36,254 bases of DNA from Acidobacteriota bacterium (GCA_029263375.1 JAJCXP010000323.1:1-36254), one strand, 5' to 3'; counted from the first letter of the stretch, positions 8,010 to 16,229 are shown. A program made the numbers and translations. Notes: generated by a model from the sequence alone, not told the origin.

Positions 8010-8690
8010 ATGAAACATAGCTCCGACGCGATCCTCAAGACCGCCCAGGCGGAGTACCTCGACAGCTTGCTGCCGCCTCGAGACGCTCTACGCGCCAAGA
8101 TGGAGGCGGTCGCGCACGCCGAATCGATCCCGATCGCGGACCCGGAGCTCGGCCACCTATTGGAGATCCTCGCCCGGACCGCCGGCGCCGAACGCATCCT
8201 CGAGATCGGCACCGCGATCGGCTACGGCACTCTCTGCCTGGCTCGCGGCGCGCCGGACGCCCGTGTGACAACCATCGACCGCGACGCCGCCGTGCAAGCG
8301 CGCGCCCACGCCTTCCTCGAGGAGGGCAAGGTCGCGGAGCGAATCGACTTCCTGACCGGTGAGGCGCTCGAGATCCTCCCCACCCTCACCGGCCCGTTCG
8401 ACCTGGTCTACATCGACGGCGACAAGGCGAGCTACCGACGCTGCCTGGACATGGGCCTGCAGCGGCTGCGTGTGGGCGGCTTGATGGTCATCGACAACCT
8501 GCTCTGGAAGGGCGAGATCGCCGACCCGCCCGCCGAGGGGTTGAGCGACAACGCGCGCCACGTCGAGACCTTCAACGTCTATTTCATGATCCACCCGCAG
8601 CTCAGGGCCGTCGTCCTGCCGCTCGGCGACGGGGTCGGCGTGGCGACCAAGCGGGTGCCCCTGATCACCGACCTGGGCGGCCCCTACTGA
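8010..8690 (+). CDS. SAM-dependent O-methyltransferase (COMT/TrmR-like)
   Basis: A 226-residue class I methyltransferase of the methyltransf_3 group. The SAM-binding glycine loop is ILEIGTAIGYGTL (63-75), followed by the acidic end of strand 2 (TTIDRD, 87-92) and the metal-binding YIDGDKASY (134-142) and VIDNLLWKG motifs typical of divalent-cation-dependent catechol-type O-methyltransferases. The same fold includes TrmR (YrrM), which methylates tRNA uridine-5-oxyacetate, so both small-molecule and tRNA substrates are possible. A weak -10-like TACCAT (7992-7997) lies 12 bases before the ATG and no Shine-Dalgarno is visible. Confidence 0.9.
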   Translation: MKHSSDAILKTAQAEYLDSLLPPRDALRAKMEAVAHAESIPIADPELGHLLEILARTAGAERILEIGTAIGYGTLCLARGAPDARVTTIDRDAAVQARAHAFLEEGKVAERIDFLTGEALEILPTLTGPFDLVYIDGDKASYRRCLDMGLQRLRVGGLMVIDNLLWKGEIADPPAEGLSDNARHVETFNVYFMIHPQLRAVVLPLGDGVGVATKRVPLITDLGGPY

Positions 8691-8703
8691 GCCGGCGTCG
8701 CCT

Positions 8704-8732
8704 TTGGCACGCAGGTTGAATCCGACTACAAT
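8704..8732 (+). promoter_or_regulatory. Sigma-70-type promoter of the exported protein gene
   Basis: TTGGCA (8704-8709), a 17-base spacer and TACAAT (8727-8732) match the sigma-70 consensus at 5/6 and 5/6. The expected start is near 8739, followed by GGAAGGA (8741-8747) and ATG at 8756. It is the best promoter match in the window. Confidence 0.65.
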
Positions 8733-8755
8733 CTGACTGCGGAAGGAACCTGCTT

Positions 8756-9268
8756 ATGCGCTTGCGACTCTCTATCTCACGGCTGACGGGCCTCATTGCT
8801 GCCGTTCTGACACTCGCCCTCGTGCCGTCCTCGTTCGCTCAGGATGGCGAAGCGGTCCCGGCGCCGACGCTCTCGATCGAGCAGGTGATCGTCGAGCCCA
8901 GCAACCCGGGCGCCGACACCCTCTGCCGGCTGCGAGTGAAGCTCGGCAACCAGGGCACCCAGACCGCGTCGCAGCTGGCTTTCAAGGTAGCTCTCAATGG
9001 CCAGGACCTGGGTGTCTACGGCAACCAGCTGTTCATGTTCCCGGTCGAGCCGGGCGTCGACAACGAGCTCAAGCTCTACAACTTCTGGACCACAGAGACC
9101 TCCCGGTCGATGCCCAAAGACGGCAAGCTCAAGGTCGAGGTCACCCTGACCGAAGCGCGGTGGATGAAGATCGCCGACGACGAAGAAGGGGTCGAGGTCT
9201 GGTCGCCGCTGGAAGACGTCGAGGGGCTCCCGGTTTCGAAGTCGGTCACCCTCGAGATGAAGAAGTAG
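8756..9268 (+). CDS. Small exported protein, CARDB-like beta-sandwich
   Basis: A 170-residue protein with a clear signal peptide (hydrophobic core GLIAAVLTLALVP, cleavage probably after SFA before QDG). The mature part begins LSIEQVIVEPSNPGADTLCRLRVKLGNQGTQ..., matching the start of a CARDB/CARDB-like immunoglobulin-type beta-sandwich (N-x-G-T near the first turn). There is one Cys and there are no catalytic motifs. It may be a periplasmic binding or adhesion module; the function is unknown. A good promoter and Shine-Dalgarno precede it. Its 3' end overlaps the convergent lipoprotein gene by 23 bases. Confidence 0.8.
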   Translation: MRLRLSISRLTGLIAAVLTLALVPSSFAQDGEAVPAPTLSIEQVIVEPSNPGADTLCRLRVKLGNQGTQTASQLAFKVALNGQDLGVYGNQLFMFPVEPGVDNELKLYNFWTTETSRSMPKDGKLKVEVTLTEARWMKIADDEEGVEVWSPLEDVEGLPVSKSVTLEMKK

Positions 9269-10127
9269 TGAGCCACGAAAGGCTCTCGAGCGCGACCGTC
9301 CGGTGAGCTCGGTCCTCGATAGAGATCAGGGTGTAGTTGGCGTCGATCGACAGCTCGCACTCGGTGGCCAGAGCGCCATCCTCGCCGGGCGCGACGTCGA
9401 GCATCACGTGATGCGAGCCGACGCCTTTGACCACCTGCGTGGGAACTCCGCAGGAACTGCTGACCACCACCTCCGGGCCGCTCGCGCCCTCATCGAACCG
9501 CATCTCGTGCTCGCCCTCGATCGGCACCGGAACGCCGATCTGCAGCCAGAGCGTTCCCGGCTCGGTCAGCTCGCCCAGCCGGATCAGACCGTCTGATCGC
9601 AGCCAGCGGCGGCCCAGGATCTGGAGGTCGGTGCCGCCCTCGATCGGCAACCACTCGGGAGAGAAGTAGAACGCGGGGAACCCCTCGGCCGCGGCTTCGA
9701 CGCTCACCGTGACGCCTGACGAAGCGACGCTCCAGGCACTGCCGCCACCATCGTAGAGGCCGATCTCGAGCTCGTAGCTGCCCTCCTCGAGCGGCGGTGC
9801 GAGGGCCGACTGGAAGAGCGTCTGGTCGCGGGTCGCATCGGCGCCGGGCGACCACTCGAAGTCGAGCGCGTGATCGAAGGTCCGCAACACCTCGCCGCTC
9901 GGTCCCTTCAGGTGCACCGAGGCCCGCAGATCCCCCACCCGGTTGGCCAACTCGGCTTCGGGCGCCCAGGTCAGGCGGTACGCCGAGAAGCCCGGATAAA
10001 GCAGGCGGATCTCGGCCGGCTCAACCGTGACACGACCGACCGGCTCAGGGGGCTCGTCGCAGGCGCTCGTGAGAGCGGCCACTACCAGGCCGCACAACAA
10101 CAGGGGTCGATTCTTCGCCGTCGCCAT
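9246..10127 (-). CDS. Lipoprotein of unknown function with beta-sandwich-like domains
   Basis: A 293-residue protein starting MATAKNRP, with a hydrophobic segment and a probable lipobox (ALTSAC, then DEPPEP). The mature chain is rich in short strands and acidic residues (RVTVEPAEIRLLYPG, WAPEAELANRVGD, GSYELEIGLYDGGG, CGVPTQVVKG) and looks like two or three Ig-like modules; I do not recognise a named family. Late residues LSIDANYTL and ALESLSWL suggest a compact C-terminal strand region. The longer frame to 10223 would place the start upstream of the TAGAAT box and has no signal peptide at its end, so 10127 is preferred. It converges on the CARDB-like gene with a 23-base overlap. Confidence 0.75.
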   Translation of the reverse strand: MATAKNRPLLLCGLVVAALTSACDEPPEPVGRVTVEPAEIRLLYPGFSAYRLTWAPEAELANRVGDLRASVHLKGPSGEVLRTFDHALDFEWSPGADATRDQTLFQSALAPPLEEGSYELEIGLYDGGGSAWSVASSGVTVSVEAAAEGFPAFYFSPEWLPIEGGTDLQILGRRWLRSDGLIRLGELTEPGTLWLQIGVPVPIEGEHEMRFDEGASGPEVVVSSSCGVPTQVVKGVGSHHVMLDVAPGEDGALATECELSIDANYTLISIEDRAHRTVALESLSWLTTSSSRG

Positions 10128-10138
10128 AGAGGGCTGAG

Positions 10139-10144
10139 ATTCTA
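10139..10144 (-). promoter_or_regulatory. -10-like box of the 9246-10127 lipoprotein gene
   Basis: The minus strand reads TAGAAT at 10144-10139, 11 bases before the ATG at 10127. The ten bases GGCTAGAATC are identical to those upstream of mutM (around 12229-12234). No convincing -35. Confidence 0.4.
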
Positions 10145-10182
10145 GCCTGCGAAGGGTGGGCACAATCCATGCATCTATTGCC

Positions 10183-10202
10183 GTTGAGACAAGTTGAGAC
10201 AA
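10183..10202 (+). repeat. Tandem 10-bp direct repeat GTTGAGACAA x2
   Basis: Two exact copies of GTTGAGACAA lie head to tail, one helical turn apart, in the divergent gap just before the candidate ATG at 10208. Each contains TTGAGA, a -35-like hexamer. It could be an activator site or a simple duplication. Confidence 0.6.
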
Positions 10203-10207
10203 GTGCC

Positions 10208-10651
10208 ATGACCGAAATCGCAATCTTCCTCACAGCAATCCCTCTAGCGGTGGCTCTGGCGATGCTCCTGAACACACTGCTCGACCGGCGGCTCGCGGCC
10301 GTCACCCATACCCTGCGACGGTCGACGACCTCGAAGCTGCGCGGTCTGCTCGTGCTGCTCGCGCTGGGCTCGCTGGCGACCACGCCGGCTCGGGCAGCGA
10401 ACTCGCCCGGGGCCAATCCGCAGGCATGCGCCGAGTTCGAATGCTCGCTGGTGGCCGACGCCGAGCGAGTCGAAGAACTCTGGCGCCGGGCGCCGCGCGG
10501 CGTCGTCCTGGTTTCGCAGGACAGCATCCCCACCTCGGTCACAACCGGCGACGGCGACGAAGCGCTCGACACGAGCCAGGTCGTCGTCGACGGCGACCGC
10601 ACGTCGCGGCCCCGCCCCGCGCACGCGGACTCAACCAGCACCAGACCCTGA
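10208..10651 (+). CDS. Possible small membrane or exported protein, unknown
   Basis: The frame encodes 147 residues from MTEIAIFL, with one helix at the N-terminus (IAIFLTAIPLAVALAMLLNTLL), a basic stretch (DRRLAAVTHTLRRSTTSKLR), a second helix (GLLVLLALGSLATTPARA) that looks like a signal peptide ending in A-R-A, then a short polar tail with two Cys (CAEFEC) and many Asp, Ser and Arg. I do not recognise a family. An antisense frame (10045-10641) covers the same bases but is Arg/Ser-rich and looks like a shadow. An upstream ATG at 10169 would add 13 residues spanning the tandem repeat. It fills a gap between divergent and convergent genes, which is the main support. Confidence 0.45.
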   Translation: MTEIAIFLTAIPLAVALAMLLNTLLDRRLAAVTHTLRRSTTSKLRGLLVLLALGSLATTPARAANSPGANPQACAEFECSLVADAERVEELWRRAPRGVVLVSQDSIPTSVTTGDGDEALDTSQVVVDGDRTSRPRPAHADSTSTRP

Positions 10652-10724
10652 TCGACCGCGAAGCTCGGTCTTGCTGGCGGCGTGCGTCCGGCCTCTCGCC
10701 ACGCGACGGCGTGAGAAGGCCGGG

Positions 10725-11354
10725 CTAGCCGGATTCGGCGAGCGACAGCAGCTGCTCGACCCGCGCCATCACCATGTCGAGCGCCACCAGGTTGTCGCCG
10801 CCCTCGGGGACGATGACGTCCGCCCAGCGCTTCGAGGGCTCGGCGAACTCGAGGTGCATGGGCCGAACCGTCCCCATGTACTGACGGAGAACGTCCTCCA
10901 CCGGACGCCCGCGATCGCGACTGTCGCGGCGGATGCGGCGCGCCAGCCGCACGTCGGAGTCGGTGTCGACGAAGATCTTGAAGTCGAGCAGATCCCGCAG
11001 CTTCGGCTCGGCGAACAGCAGGATCCCTTCGACCAGGATCACCGGGCGTGGCGCCACCGAAATCGTCTCGTCGGTGCGCCGGTGGATCACGAAATCGTAG
11101 ATCGGCACCTCGACCGACATCCCCAGCTTGAGCGCCTCGACGTGCTTGATCAGGAGCTCGTTGTCGAGTGCGTCTGGGTGATCGAAGTTGTGCCGCTGGA
11201 GCTGCTCCTCGCTACGCCATTCGACGTCCTTGTAGTAGCTGTCGTGTGCCAGAAAGGCGATTCGGTCACGGCCGACGCCCTCGAGGATCTTTTCGGCAAC
11301 CGTAGTCTTGCCCGAGCCGGTTCCGCCGGCGACACCCAGAGCCACTCGCCGCAT
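10725..11354 (-). CDS. udk: Uridine kinase
   Basis: A 209-residue P-loop kinase of the uridine/cytidine kinase family. It has Walker A GGTGSGKT (10-17), HDSYYKD, the FDHPDALD substrate loop, IYDFVIHRR, and VILVEGILLF as Walker B. The lid-like RDSRDRGRPVEDVLRQY helix follows. Length matches the family (about 210). The reaction is phosphorylation of uridine or cytidine to the monophosphate in pyrimidine salvage. ATG at 11354 is preferred to one 27 bases upstream, because MRRVALGVAGG begins at the usual distance from the P-loop and a TATCCT box falls between them. It follows mutM on the same strand by 45 bases. Confidence 0.93.
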   Translation of the reverse strand: MRRVALGVAGGTGSGKTTVAEKILEGVGRDRIAFLAHDSYYKDVEWRSEEQLQRHNFDHPDALDNELLIKHVEALKLGMSVEVPIYDFVIHRRTDETISVAPRPVILVEGILLFAEPKLRDLLDFKIFVDTDSDVRLARRIRRDSRDRGRPVEDVLRQYMGTVRPMHLEFAEPSKRWADVIVPEGGDNLVALDMVMARVEQLLSLAESG

Positions 11355-11360
11355 GGCGGA

Positions 11361-11366
11361 AGGATA
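11361..11366 (-). promoter_or_regulatory. -10-like box of udk
   Basis: The minus strand reads TATCCT at 11366-11361, six bases before the ATG at 11354; the mscS gene has the same hexamer at the same distance. No Shine-Dalgarno is present, which fits a leaderless mRNA. Confidence 0.4.
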
Positions 11367-11399
11367 CTCCAGGACGCGCACGCTCCCGGCACGCGAGGG

Positions 11400-12221
11400 T
11401 CAGCGCTGGCAGCGAGGACAGTAGAACGTGCTGCGATTGCCCTGGACGATCCGCTTCACCGCCGCGCCGCAGCGGGTGCAGGGCTCACCTTCCCGGTCGT
11501 AGACCGCCAGGGCAACCTGGAAGTAGCCCGGCGCACCGGAGCCGTCGGCGAAGTCGTTGAGCGTGGTGCCGCCCTGCTCGATCGCCGAGGCGAGGATCGT
11601 CCGGACCGCGCCCGCGAGTTGACCCCAGCGCTCGGCGGAGATCCTGGCGACCGAGCGCTTCGGGTGGACCCCGGCCAGATGGAGCGCCTCGCTGGCGTAG
11701 ATGTTGCCGACCCCGACGACGATGCGGCCGTCGAGCAGGAAGCTCTTGACCGGCGCCCGCCGGCCGTGCGCGGCCCGCGCCAGAAGGGCGCCGTCGAAGC
11801 CATCCTCGAGCGGCTCGACGCCCAGGTGACGGAAGTGTCGATCGGCTTCGATCCGATCGGTCGATAGGGCGAGTACCAGGCCGAAGCGCCGCGGGTCCCG
11901 GAACCTCAAGCGGCGACGCGAGCTCAAGAAAACGCCCACGTGCTCGTGTGGCTCCCGGGGCGCGCGCTCTGGCACCAGCGTCAGCCGGCCGCTCATTCCC
12001 AGATGAACGATCAGCGTCGTGCCACCTTCGAGGTCGATCAAGAGATACTTCGCCCGCCGCCGGAGCCGCTCGATACGCCGGCCCGAGATCCTCTTCGCCA
12101 GGCCGCGGCTGACCGGCTCACGCAGCGAGCGGTTCCAGGTACGTACTCGCTCGATCCTGTCGCCAACCACGGCGGGCTCGAGACTCCGACGCAGGACTTC
12201 GACCTCGGGAAGTTCCGGCAT
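11400..12221 (-). CDS. mutM: Formamidopyrimidine-DNA glycosylase (Fpg/MutM)
   Basis: A 273-residue base-excision repair enzyme that removes 8-oxoguanine and formamidopyrimidines and then cleaves the strand. The N-terminus is the invariant PELPEVE, where Pro1 is the Schiff-base nucleophile and Glu2 the general acid after Met removal; RRRAKYL carries the conserved Lys (K58). HLGMSG, FRDPRRFG, GVGNIYASEALH and QGGTTLNDF follow in the usual order. The C-terminal zinc finger has C248, C251, C268 and C271. All catalytic parts are intact. It is read towards udk and diverges from the cytochrome gene. Confidence 0.96.
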   Translation of the reverse strand: MPELPEVEVLRRSLEPAVVGDRIERVRTWNRSLREPVSRGLAKRISGRRIERLRRRAKYLLIDLEGGTTLIVHLGMSGRLTLVPERAPREPHEHVGVFLSSRRRLRFRDPRRFGLVLALSTDRIEADRHFRHLGVEPLEDGFDGALLARAAHGRRAPVKSFLLDGRIVVGVGNIYASEALHLAGVHPKRSVARISAERWGQLAGAVRTILASAIEQGGTTLNDFADGSGAPGYFQVALAVYDREGEPCTRCGAAVKRIVQGNRSTFYCPRCQR

Positions 12222-12228
12222 GCCGCGG

Positions 12229-12234
12229 ATTCTA
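12229..12234 (-). promoter_or_regulatory. -10-like box of mutM
   Basis: The minus strand reads TAGAAT at 12234-12229, seven bases before the mutM ATG, with no Shine-Dalgarno in between. This again suggests a leaderless transcript. Confidence 0.45.
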
Positions 12235-12266
12235 GCCCCACCCCTGCGGAGAGGTACCCGCCCGAT

Positions 12267-12299
12267 CTAGTGGCGACTCTCAGATTGCCACCTCACTAG
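12267..12299. promoter_or_regulatory. Nested dyad between mutM and the cytochrome gene
   Basis: CTAGTG (12267-12272) is the inverted copy of CACTAG (12294-12299), and GTGGC (12270-12274) of GCCAC (12287-12291). It sits in the 92-base divergent gap, next to a TAGCAT box (12297-12302) 11 bases before the cytochrome GTG. It could be an operator; no regulator is linked. Confidence 0.35.
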
Positions 12300-12313
12300 C
12301 ATGCGACTGGACC

Positions 12314-14446
12314 GTGTCAGACGATCGACCGACGCCGAGACCCTTCAGCTCGCACGACGAGGCGACCCGCGGCTGGGCGCGGCGTGCCGCGGCAGTGGTC
12401 TCGGGCCTGCTGCTCGCCCTCGGCCTCTCAGGCCTCTGGATCTACTTCGCTGGATTCTCAATCTTCGGCCAGTTCCTGGTCCTGGCGCACACGGCGTTGG
12501 GGCTGGTGCTGTTGATCTTCTATCCGAGCTACCAGTGGACACATCTCAGGGTCTGGATCCGGCAGCGCCTGACCGCCTCCATGGTGCTCGGCTACACGCT
12601 CCTGGCGACCGTCGTCGTGTCGATCGCCAGCGGGCTCTGGCTCACCTGGCAAGCCGGCTTCGGTTCTCGAATCTCGGAGCTCTGGGATCTGGTCCATCTG
12701 GTGTCCGGGATCGCCGCGCTGGCTCTGATCGCCGCGCACATCGTGGCGGCCGTGATCCGGCGACGGACGGCCGCGCGCCGAGATCCGGAACTGCGCGTGG
12801 CGATCTCCGCCTTCGCTCGCCGTACCGCCTGGGGACTAGGTCTGACCACGACCGTCGCAGTCGCCGCAGCCGTCGCCTGGCCGCACACGGACTACAGCAT
12901 GCCGATCCCGGACGGCTACACGCTGCCCTCCTTCGCCCAGGAATTCGACGAGTACCGCGACAACCCGTTCGCTCCGACCTATGCCCGAACCGAGGACCTG
13001 CAGCTGGTGAAGTCCGAGCTCTTGGCAGGATCGCGCTCGTGCGGGACAGCGAACTGCCACCAGCAGATCCTCGAGGAGTGGGAGCCCAGCGCTCATCGCT
13101 TCGCCGCCATGAACCCGCCCTTCCAAGAGGTCCAACGCCGCTTTGCCGCCGAGCGCGAGGCCGCTGAAACTCGTTACTGCGCCGGCTGCCACGATCCGAT
13201 CTCACTCTTCGCGGGCGCCAAGGATCTCCATGCCCAGAGCCTCTCGGCACCGGGCATGGACGAGGGCATCTCGTGCGTGGCCTGCCATTCGATCTCGTTG
13301 GTCGACCAGCGGGGCAACGCCGACTACGTGCTGACGCCGCCTGCCAAGTACCTGGGGGAGGGCGCGGACGGCCTCGCCAAGTGGATCTCCGACTTCCTGA
13401 TCCGCGCCTACCCACGACAGCACCTGCTCGACTACGACCGCAACCTGCTGCGCACGCCCGAGTACTGCGGCGCCTGCCACAAGCAGTTCATCCCGGAGGC
13501 GCTCAACCGGTTCGGGCTGGTCGAGGGCCAGAACCAGTACGACGAGTGGAAGAACGGGCACTGGCACAGCGACGATCCCGAGACCGACCTGACTTGCACT
13601 GACTGTCACATGCGGCTGGTCTCGGAGTCCGCCGATCCGGGGCACGGCGAGTCCGCCGACCTCCGGCGCAGCGCCGACGACGGTGCCCACCGGCACCACG
13701 GCTTCATCGCCACCAACAATTTCATGCCCGCGGTCCTGCGCCTGCCGCACTGGGAGCGTCAGGTCGAGCTGACCGAGGAGTGGATGCGAGGCGAGACCGT
13801 TCTGCCTGAGATCGATCACATATGGCCGCGCGGGCCGGTCGCCGGCCTCCAACTCCAAGCCCCGGACATAGCGACGCCGGGCGACGACCTCGACATCCTG
13901 GTAGCGGTCTCGAATCGCAAGGCCGGCCACAACTTCATCACCGGTCCGCTCGACTTCGTGCGCTCCTGGATCCACCTGCGGATCCTGAGCGAGGCCGGCG
14001 AGGTGCTCGCTGAGTGGGGGACGATCAACCCCGAAACCCGGAGGATCGAAGACCAGCCCGGCGTCGCTCACGACATCGGCAATCCGCGAGATCGTGGAAC
14101 CCTTGTGCTCGAAGCTATTCCGATCGATGACCAGGGGCAGGAACTGCGCCAGCACGAGTTGTGGCGCAAGGCGGGTGGCAAGGGCAAGCGCGTGATCTTC
14201 CCGCAGTACACCGACGCCCACTCCTACCGGCTGCGTCTGCCGGAAGGGCTCAGCGGCGAACTCACCCTCGTGGCGGAGCTCAACTACCGCCGCTACCGGC
14301 AGGAGTTCCTCGATCTGGTCCTGCCGGGCCTCGAAGAGCGCACCGGCGCCTATCAGCCGGTCGTGACCCAGGCTCGCGCGGCCCGCAAGGTCCGCCTCAC
14401 CGGCGGCCCAGCTTCGGAAGCGAGCAGTGGCGAAGCCGGCCGGTAA
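12314..14446 (+). CDS. Membrane cytochrome fused to five-haem cytochrome c (cytochrome c554-like)
   Basis: A 710-residue protein from a GTG start. About five membrane helices (25-47, 52-70, 92-112, 124-147, 170-190) carry H59, H77, H128 and H142, which could ligate b-type haem. The C-terminal part faces outside and has five c-haem sites: an unusual CGTANCH (243-249, CX4CH) and four CXXCH at 289, 321, 385 and 428. Residues after about 490 form a beta-rich domain beginning NRKAGHNFITGP, common in large cytochrome c554-type proteins. The layout suggests electron transfer from the membrane quinol pool to a periplasmic acceptor; donor and acceptor are unknown. The following CRTAC1-like gene overlaps by 20 bases, so the two are translationally coupled and probably act together. 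Confidence 0.88.
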   Translation: MSDDRPTPRPFSSHDEATRGWARRAAAVVSGLLLALGLSGLWIYFAGFSIFGQFLVLAHTALGLVLLIFYPSYQWTHLRVWIRQRLTASMVLGYTLLATVVVSIASGLWLTWQAGFGSRISELWDLVHLVSGIAALALIAAHIVAAVIRRRTAARRDPELRVAISAFARRTAWGLGLTTTVAVAAAVAWPHTDYSMPIPDGYTLPSFAQEFDEYRDNPFAPTYARTEDLQLVKSELLAGSRSCGTANCHQQILEEWEPSAHRFAAMNPPFQEVQRRFAAEREAAETRYCAGCHDPISLFAGAKDLHAQSLSAPGMDEGISCVACHSISLVDQRGNADYVLTPPAKYLGEGADGLAKWISDFLIRAYPRQHLLDYDRNLLRTPEYCGACHKQFIPEALNRFGLVEGQNQYDEWKNGHWHSDDPETDLTCTDCHMRLVSESADPGHGESADLRRSADDGAHRHHGFIATNNFMPAVLRLPHWERQVELTEEWMRGETVLPEIDHIWPRGPVAGLQLQAPDIATPGDDLDILVAVSNRKAGHNFITGPLDFVRSWIHLRILSEAGEVLAEWGTINPETRRIEDQPGVAHDIGNPRDRGTLVLEAIPIDDQGQELRQHELWRKAGGKGKRVIFPQYTDAHSYRLRLPEGLSGELTLVAELNYRRYRQEFLDLVLPGLEERTGAYQPVVTQARAARKVRLTGGPASEASSGEAGR

Positions 14447-16196
14447 GCGACCCGGCAGTCGCCGCGTCCGCCGCATCCGGCAATCGTTGGCCGCGGTCGG
14501 CGCCGGGCTCTTTCTGCTGACCGCGCTCGGCTGGTGGCTGGCGTTCTCCAGGGACACCGATCGTCAGGATCCCGCCGCAGGCCTCACCGACCTCTCCGAC
14601 CAGCAGATCCCCGCGAATGCACCGAAGCTCCACTTCGAGAATGTCGCGGCCAAGCTCGGCGTGACGATGCGCCACGGCCCCGGCGAGCGCCGGCGGACCC
14701 TGCCCGAGGACACCGGCTCCGGCCTGGCGTGGGGTGACTACGACGGTGACGGAGACTTCGATCTCTATCTCGTGAACTACGACGCCGTCGGTCACGGTTC
14801 ACAAGCGTCGAACCGGCTCTACCGCAATGACGGAGGACGCTTCGTCGACGCGACCGCCCGAGCCGCCGTCGGCGATGCCACGGGGTTCGGCATGGGCGCG
14901 ACCTTCGCCGACTACGACGATGATGGCGACCTCGATCTGTACGTCACCAATCGAGGTCCGAACCGACTCTTCTCGAATCTCGGCGACGGATCGTTTCGCG
15001 AGATCGGCGCCGCCGCCGGCGTCGACGACCCGAGCTGGTCGGTGGGCGCGGCCTGGGCCGACTTCGACCTCGACGGCCGGCTCGACCTCTACGTCGCGAA
15101 CTACGTCGACTTCGACGACTCGCTGGCTACTGCGCCAACAAGCGAGGACCCGAACTGGACGGGGGTGCCGATCGCGCTCAACCCGAACGCATTCGACCCG
15201 CTACCCAACCGGCTCTACCGGCAGCGACAGGACGGCCGGTTCATCGACGATGCGGTTCTCGCCGGCGTCAGCGATCCCGCTGGTCGCAGCCTCGGCGTGG
15301 CGGCGCTCGACGCCGATGACGACGGACGCCCCGACATCTACGTGGCCAACGACGTCTCGCCCAACGCACTGTTTCTCAATCGCGGGCGCGAACCGGGCGA
15401 GGCCCTGTTCGAGGATGCCAGTGCAGCCACCGGGACCGCCGACCCTCGCGGCTCGATGGGGGTGTGCGTGGGCAACTTTGCGGACGACCCCGGTCCAGGG
15501 TTGCCGTCGCTCTTCATCACTCACTGGGTCGCCCAGGAGAACGCGCTCTACGAGCCGGTGATCGCCGTCGGCGGCCGCCTCGAGTATCGCGATCGGGCGC
15601 GCCAACGCCGGGTCGCCGAGGTCTCCCTTGATCGTGTCGGCTGGGGGTGCGCTGCGGCCGACTTCGATGCCGACGGACGCGTCGACTTGATGGTGGCGAA
15701 CGGCAGCACCCTCGAGTCGTCCGAGCACCGCGAATTGACCGCTCAGCCGGCGCTCCTCCACTGGAATGCCGGAGACCACTTCGTCGACCTGGCTCCGGTA
15801 GCCGGCGACGCGATGCGTCAGAAGCACGTCGCCCGCGGCCTCGCCGTGGCCGATTTCGATGGCGACGGCGATCTCGACGCAGCCGTCAACCGCAATCGCG
15901 ATGTCCCGCTGCTGCTCCAGAACCAAGGCATCGCGGGCCTGACCTCGGAGGTCCGAACGCTGGGGACCGGCAGCTGGGCACTCGGCAGCCGGCTCTCCGT
16001 GCTCCGAGCGGGCAGCATGAAGCTCAGCTGGTGGCTCGCCGACGCATCGTTCGCCTCGGCGCATGCGCCTCAGCACCTGATCGGCCTGGGACTCGACCGG
16101 AGCTCGCCCCTGTTGATCTGCCTCGACCCGCCCTCCGACACCGAGCGTTGCTACACCGATCTCGAGGCGGGTAGGACCTTCATTCTGGCCCGATAG
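14427..16196 (+). CDS. CRTAC1-like FG-GAP/VCBS beta-propeller with ASPIC/UnbV-like tail
   Basis: A 589-residue protein from a GTG start with an N-terminal signal anchor (LAAVGAGLFLLTALGWWLAF, 25-44). The outside part has six calcium-loop FG-GAP repeats, each Asp-x-Asp-x-Asp-Gly: DYDGDGDFDLY, DYDDDGDLDLY, DFDLDGRLDLY, DADDDGRPDIY, DFDADGRVDLM, DFDGDGDLDAA. The end (LGSRLSVLRAGS, HLIGLGLD, LEAGRTFIL) is a divergent ASPIC/UnbV domain, as in CRTAC1 proteins. Such proteins are exported calcium-binding propellers with structural or binding roles. The 20-base overlap with the multiheme cytochrome gene implies a shared complex at the outer face of the inner membrane; that is inference. Confidence 0.88.
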   Translation: MAKPAGKRPGSRRVRRIRQSLAAVGAGLFLLTALGWWLAFSRDTDRQDPAAGLTDLSDQQIPANAPKLHFENVAAKLGVTMRHGPGERRRTLPEDTGSGLAWGDYDGDGDFDLYLVNYDAVGHGSQASNRLYRNDGGRFVDATARAAVGDATGFGMGATFADYDDDGDLDLYVTNRGPNRLFSNLGDGSFREIGAAAGVDDPSWSVGAAWADFDLDGRLDLYVANYVDFDDSLATAPTSEDPNWTGVPIALNPNAFDPLPNRLYRQRQDGRFIDDAVLAGVSDPAGRSLGVAALDADDDGRPDIYVANDVSPNALFLNRGREPGEALFEDASAATGTADPRGSMGVCVGNFADDPGPGLPSLFITHWVAQENALYEPVIAVGGRLEYRDRARQRRVAEVSLDRVGWGCAAADFDADGRVDLMVANGSTLESSEHRELTAQPALLHWNAGDHFVDLAPVAGDAMRQKHVARGLAVADFDGDGDLDAAVNRNRDVPLLLQNQGIAGLTSEVRTLGTGSWALGSRLSVLRAGSMKLSWWLADASFASAHAPQHLIGLGLDRSSPLLICLDPPSDTERCYTDLEAGRTFILAR

Positions 16197-16229
16197 GGGC
16201 TCCCGATTGCATGGCTCGGACGGCCGCTC

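Noticed and set aside
10430-10445. GAGTTCGAATGC, resembling a tRNA T-loop
   Set aside because: No acceptor, D or anticodon stem around it; it lies inside a candidate coding frame.
10045-10641. Minus-strand frame (198 aa) antisense to the small membrane protein
   Set aside because: Ser/Arg-rich, no signal or domain, and overlaps the start of the lipoprotein gene.
10671-11867. 398-aa plus-strand frame over udk and mutM
   Set aside because: Antisense shadow of two highly conserved enzymes.
12301-13167. 288-aa plus-strand frame from ATG at 12301
   Set aside because: Arg/Gly-rich; the frame starting at GTG 12314 encodes the haem motifs.
13202-14557. 451-aa minus-strand frame antisense to the cytochrome gene
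   Set aside because: GC-driven antisense frame without motifs; the sense strand encodes haem sites.
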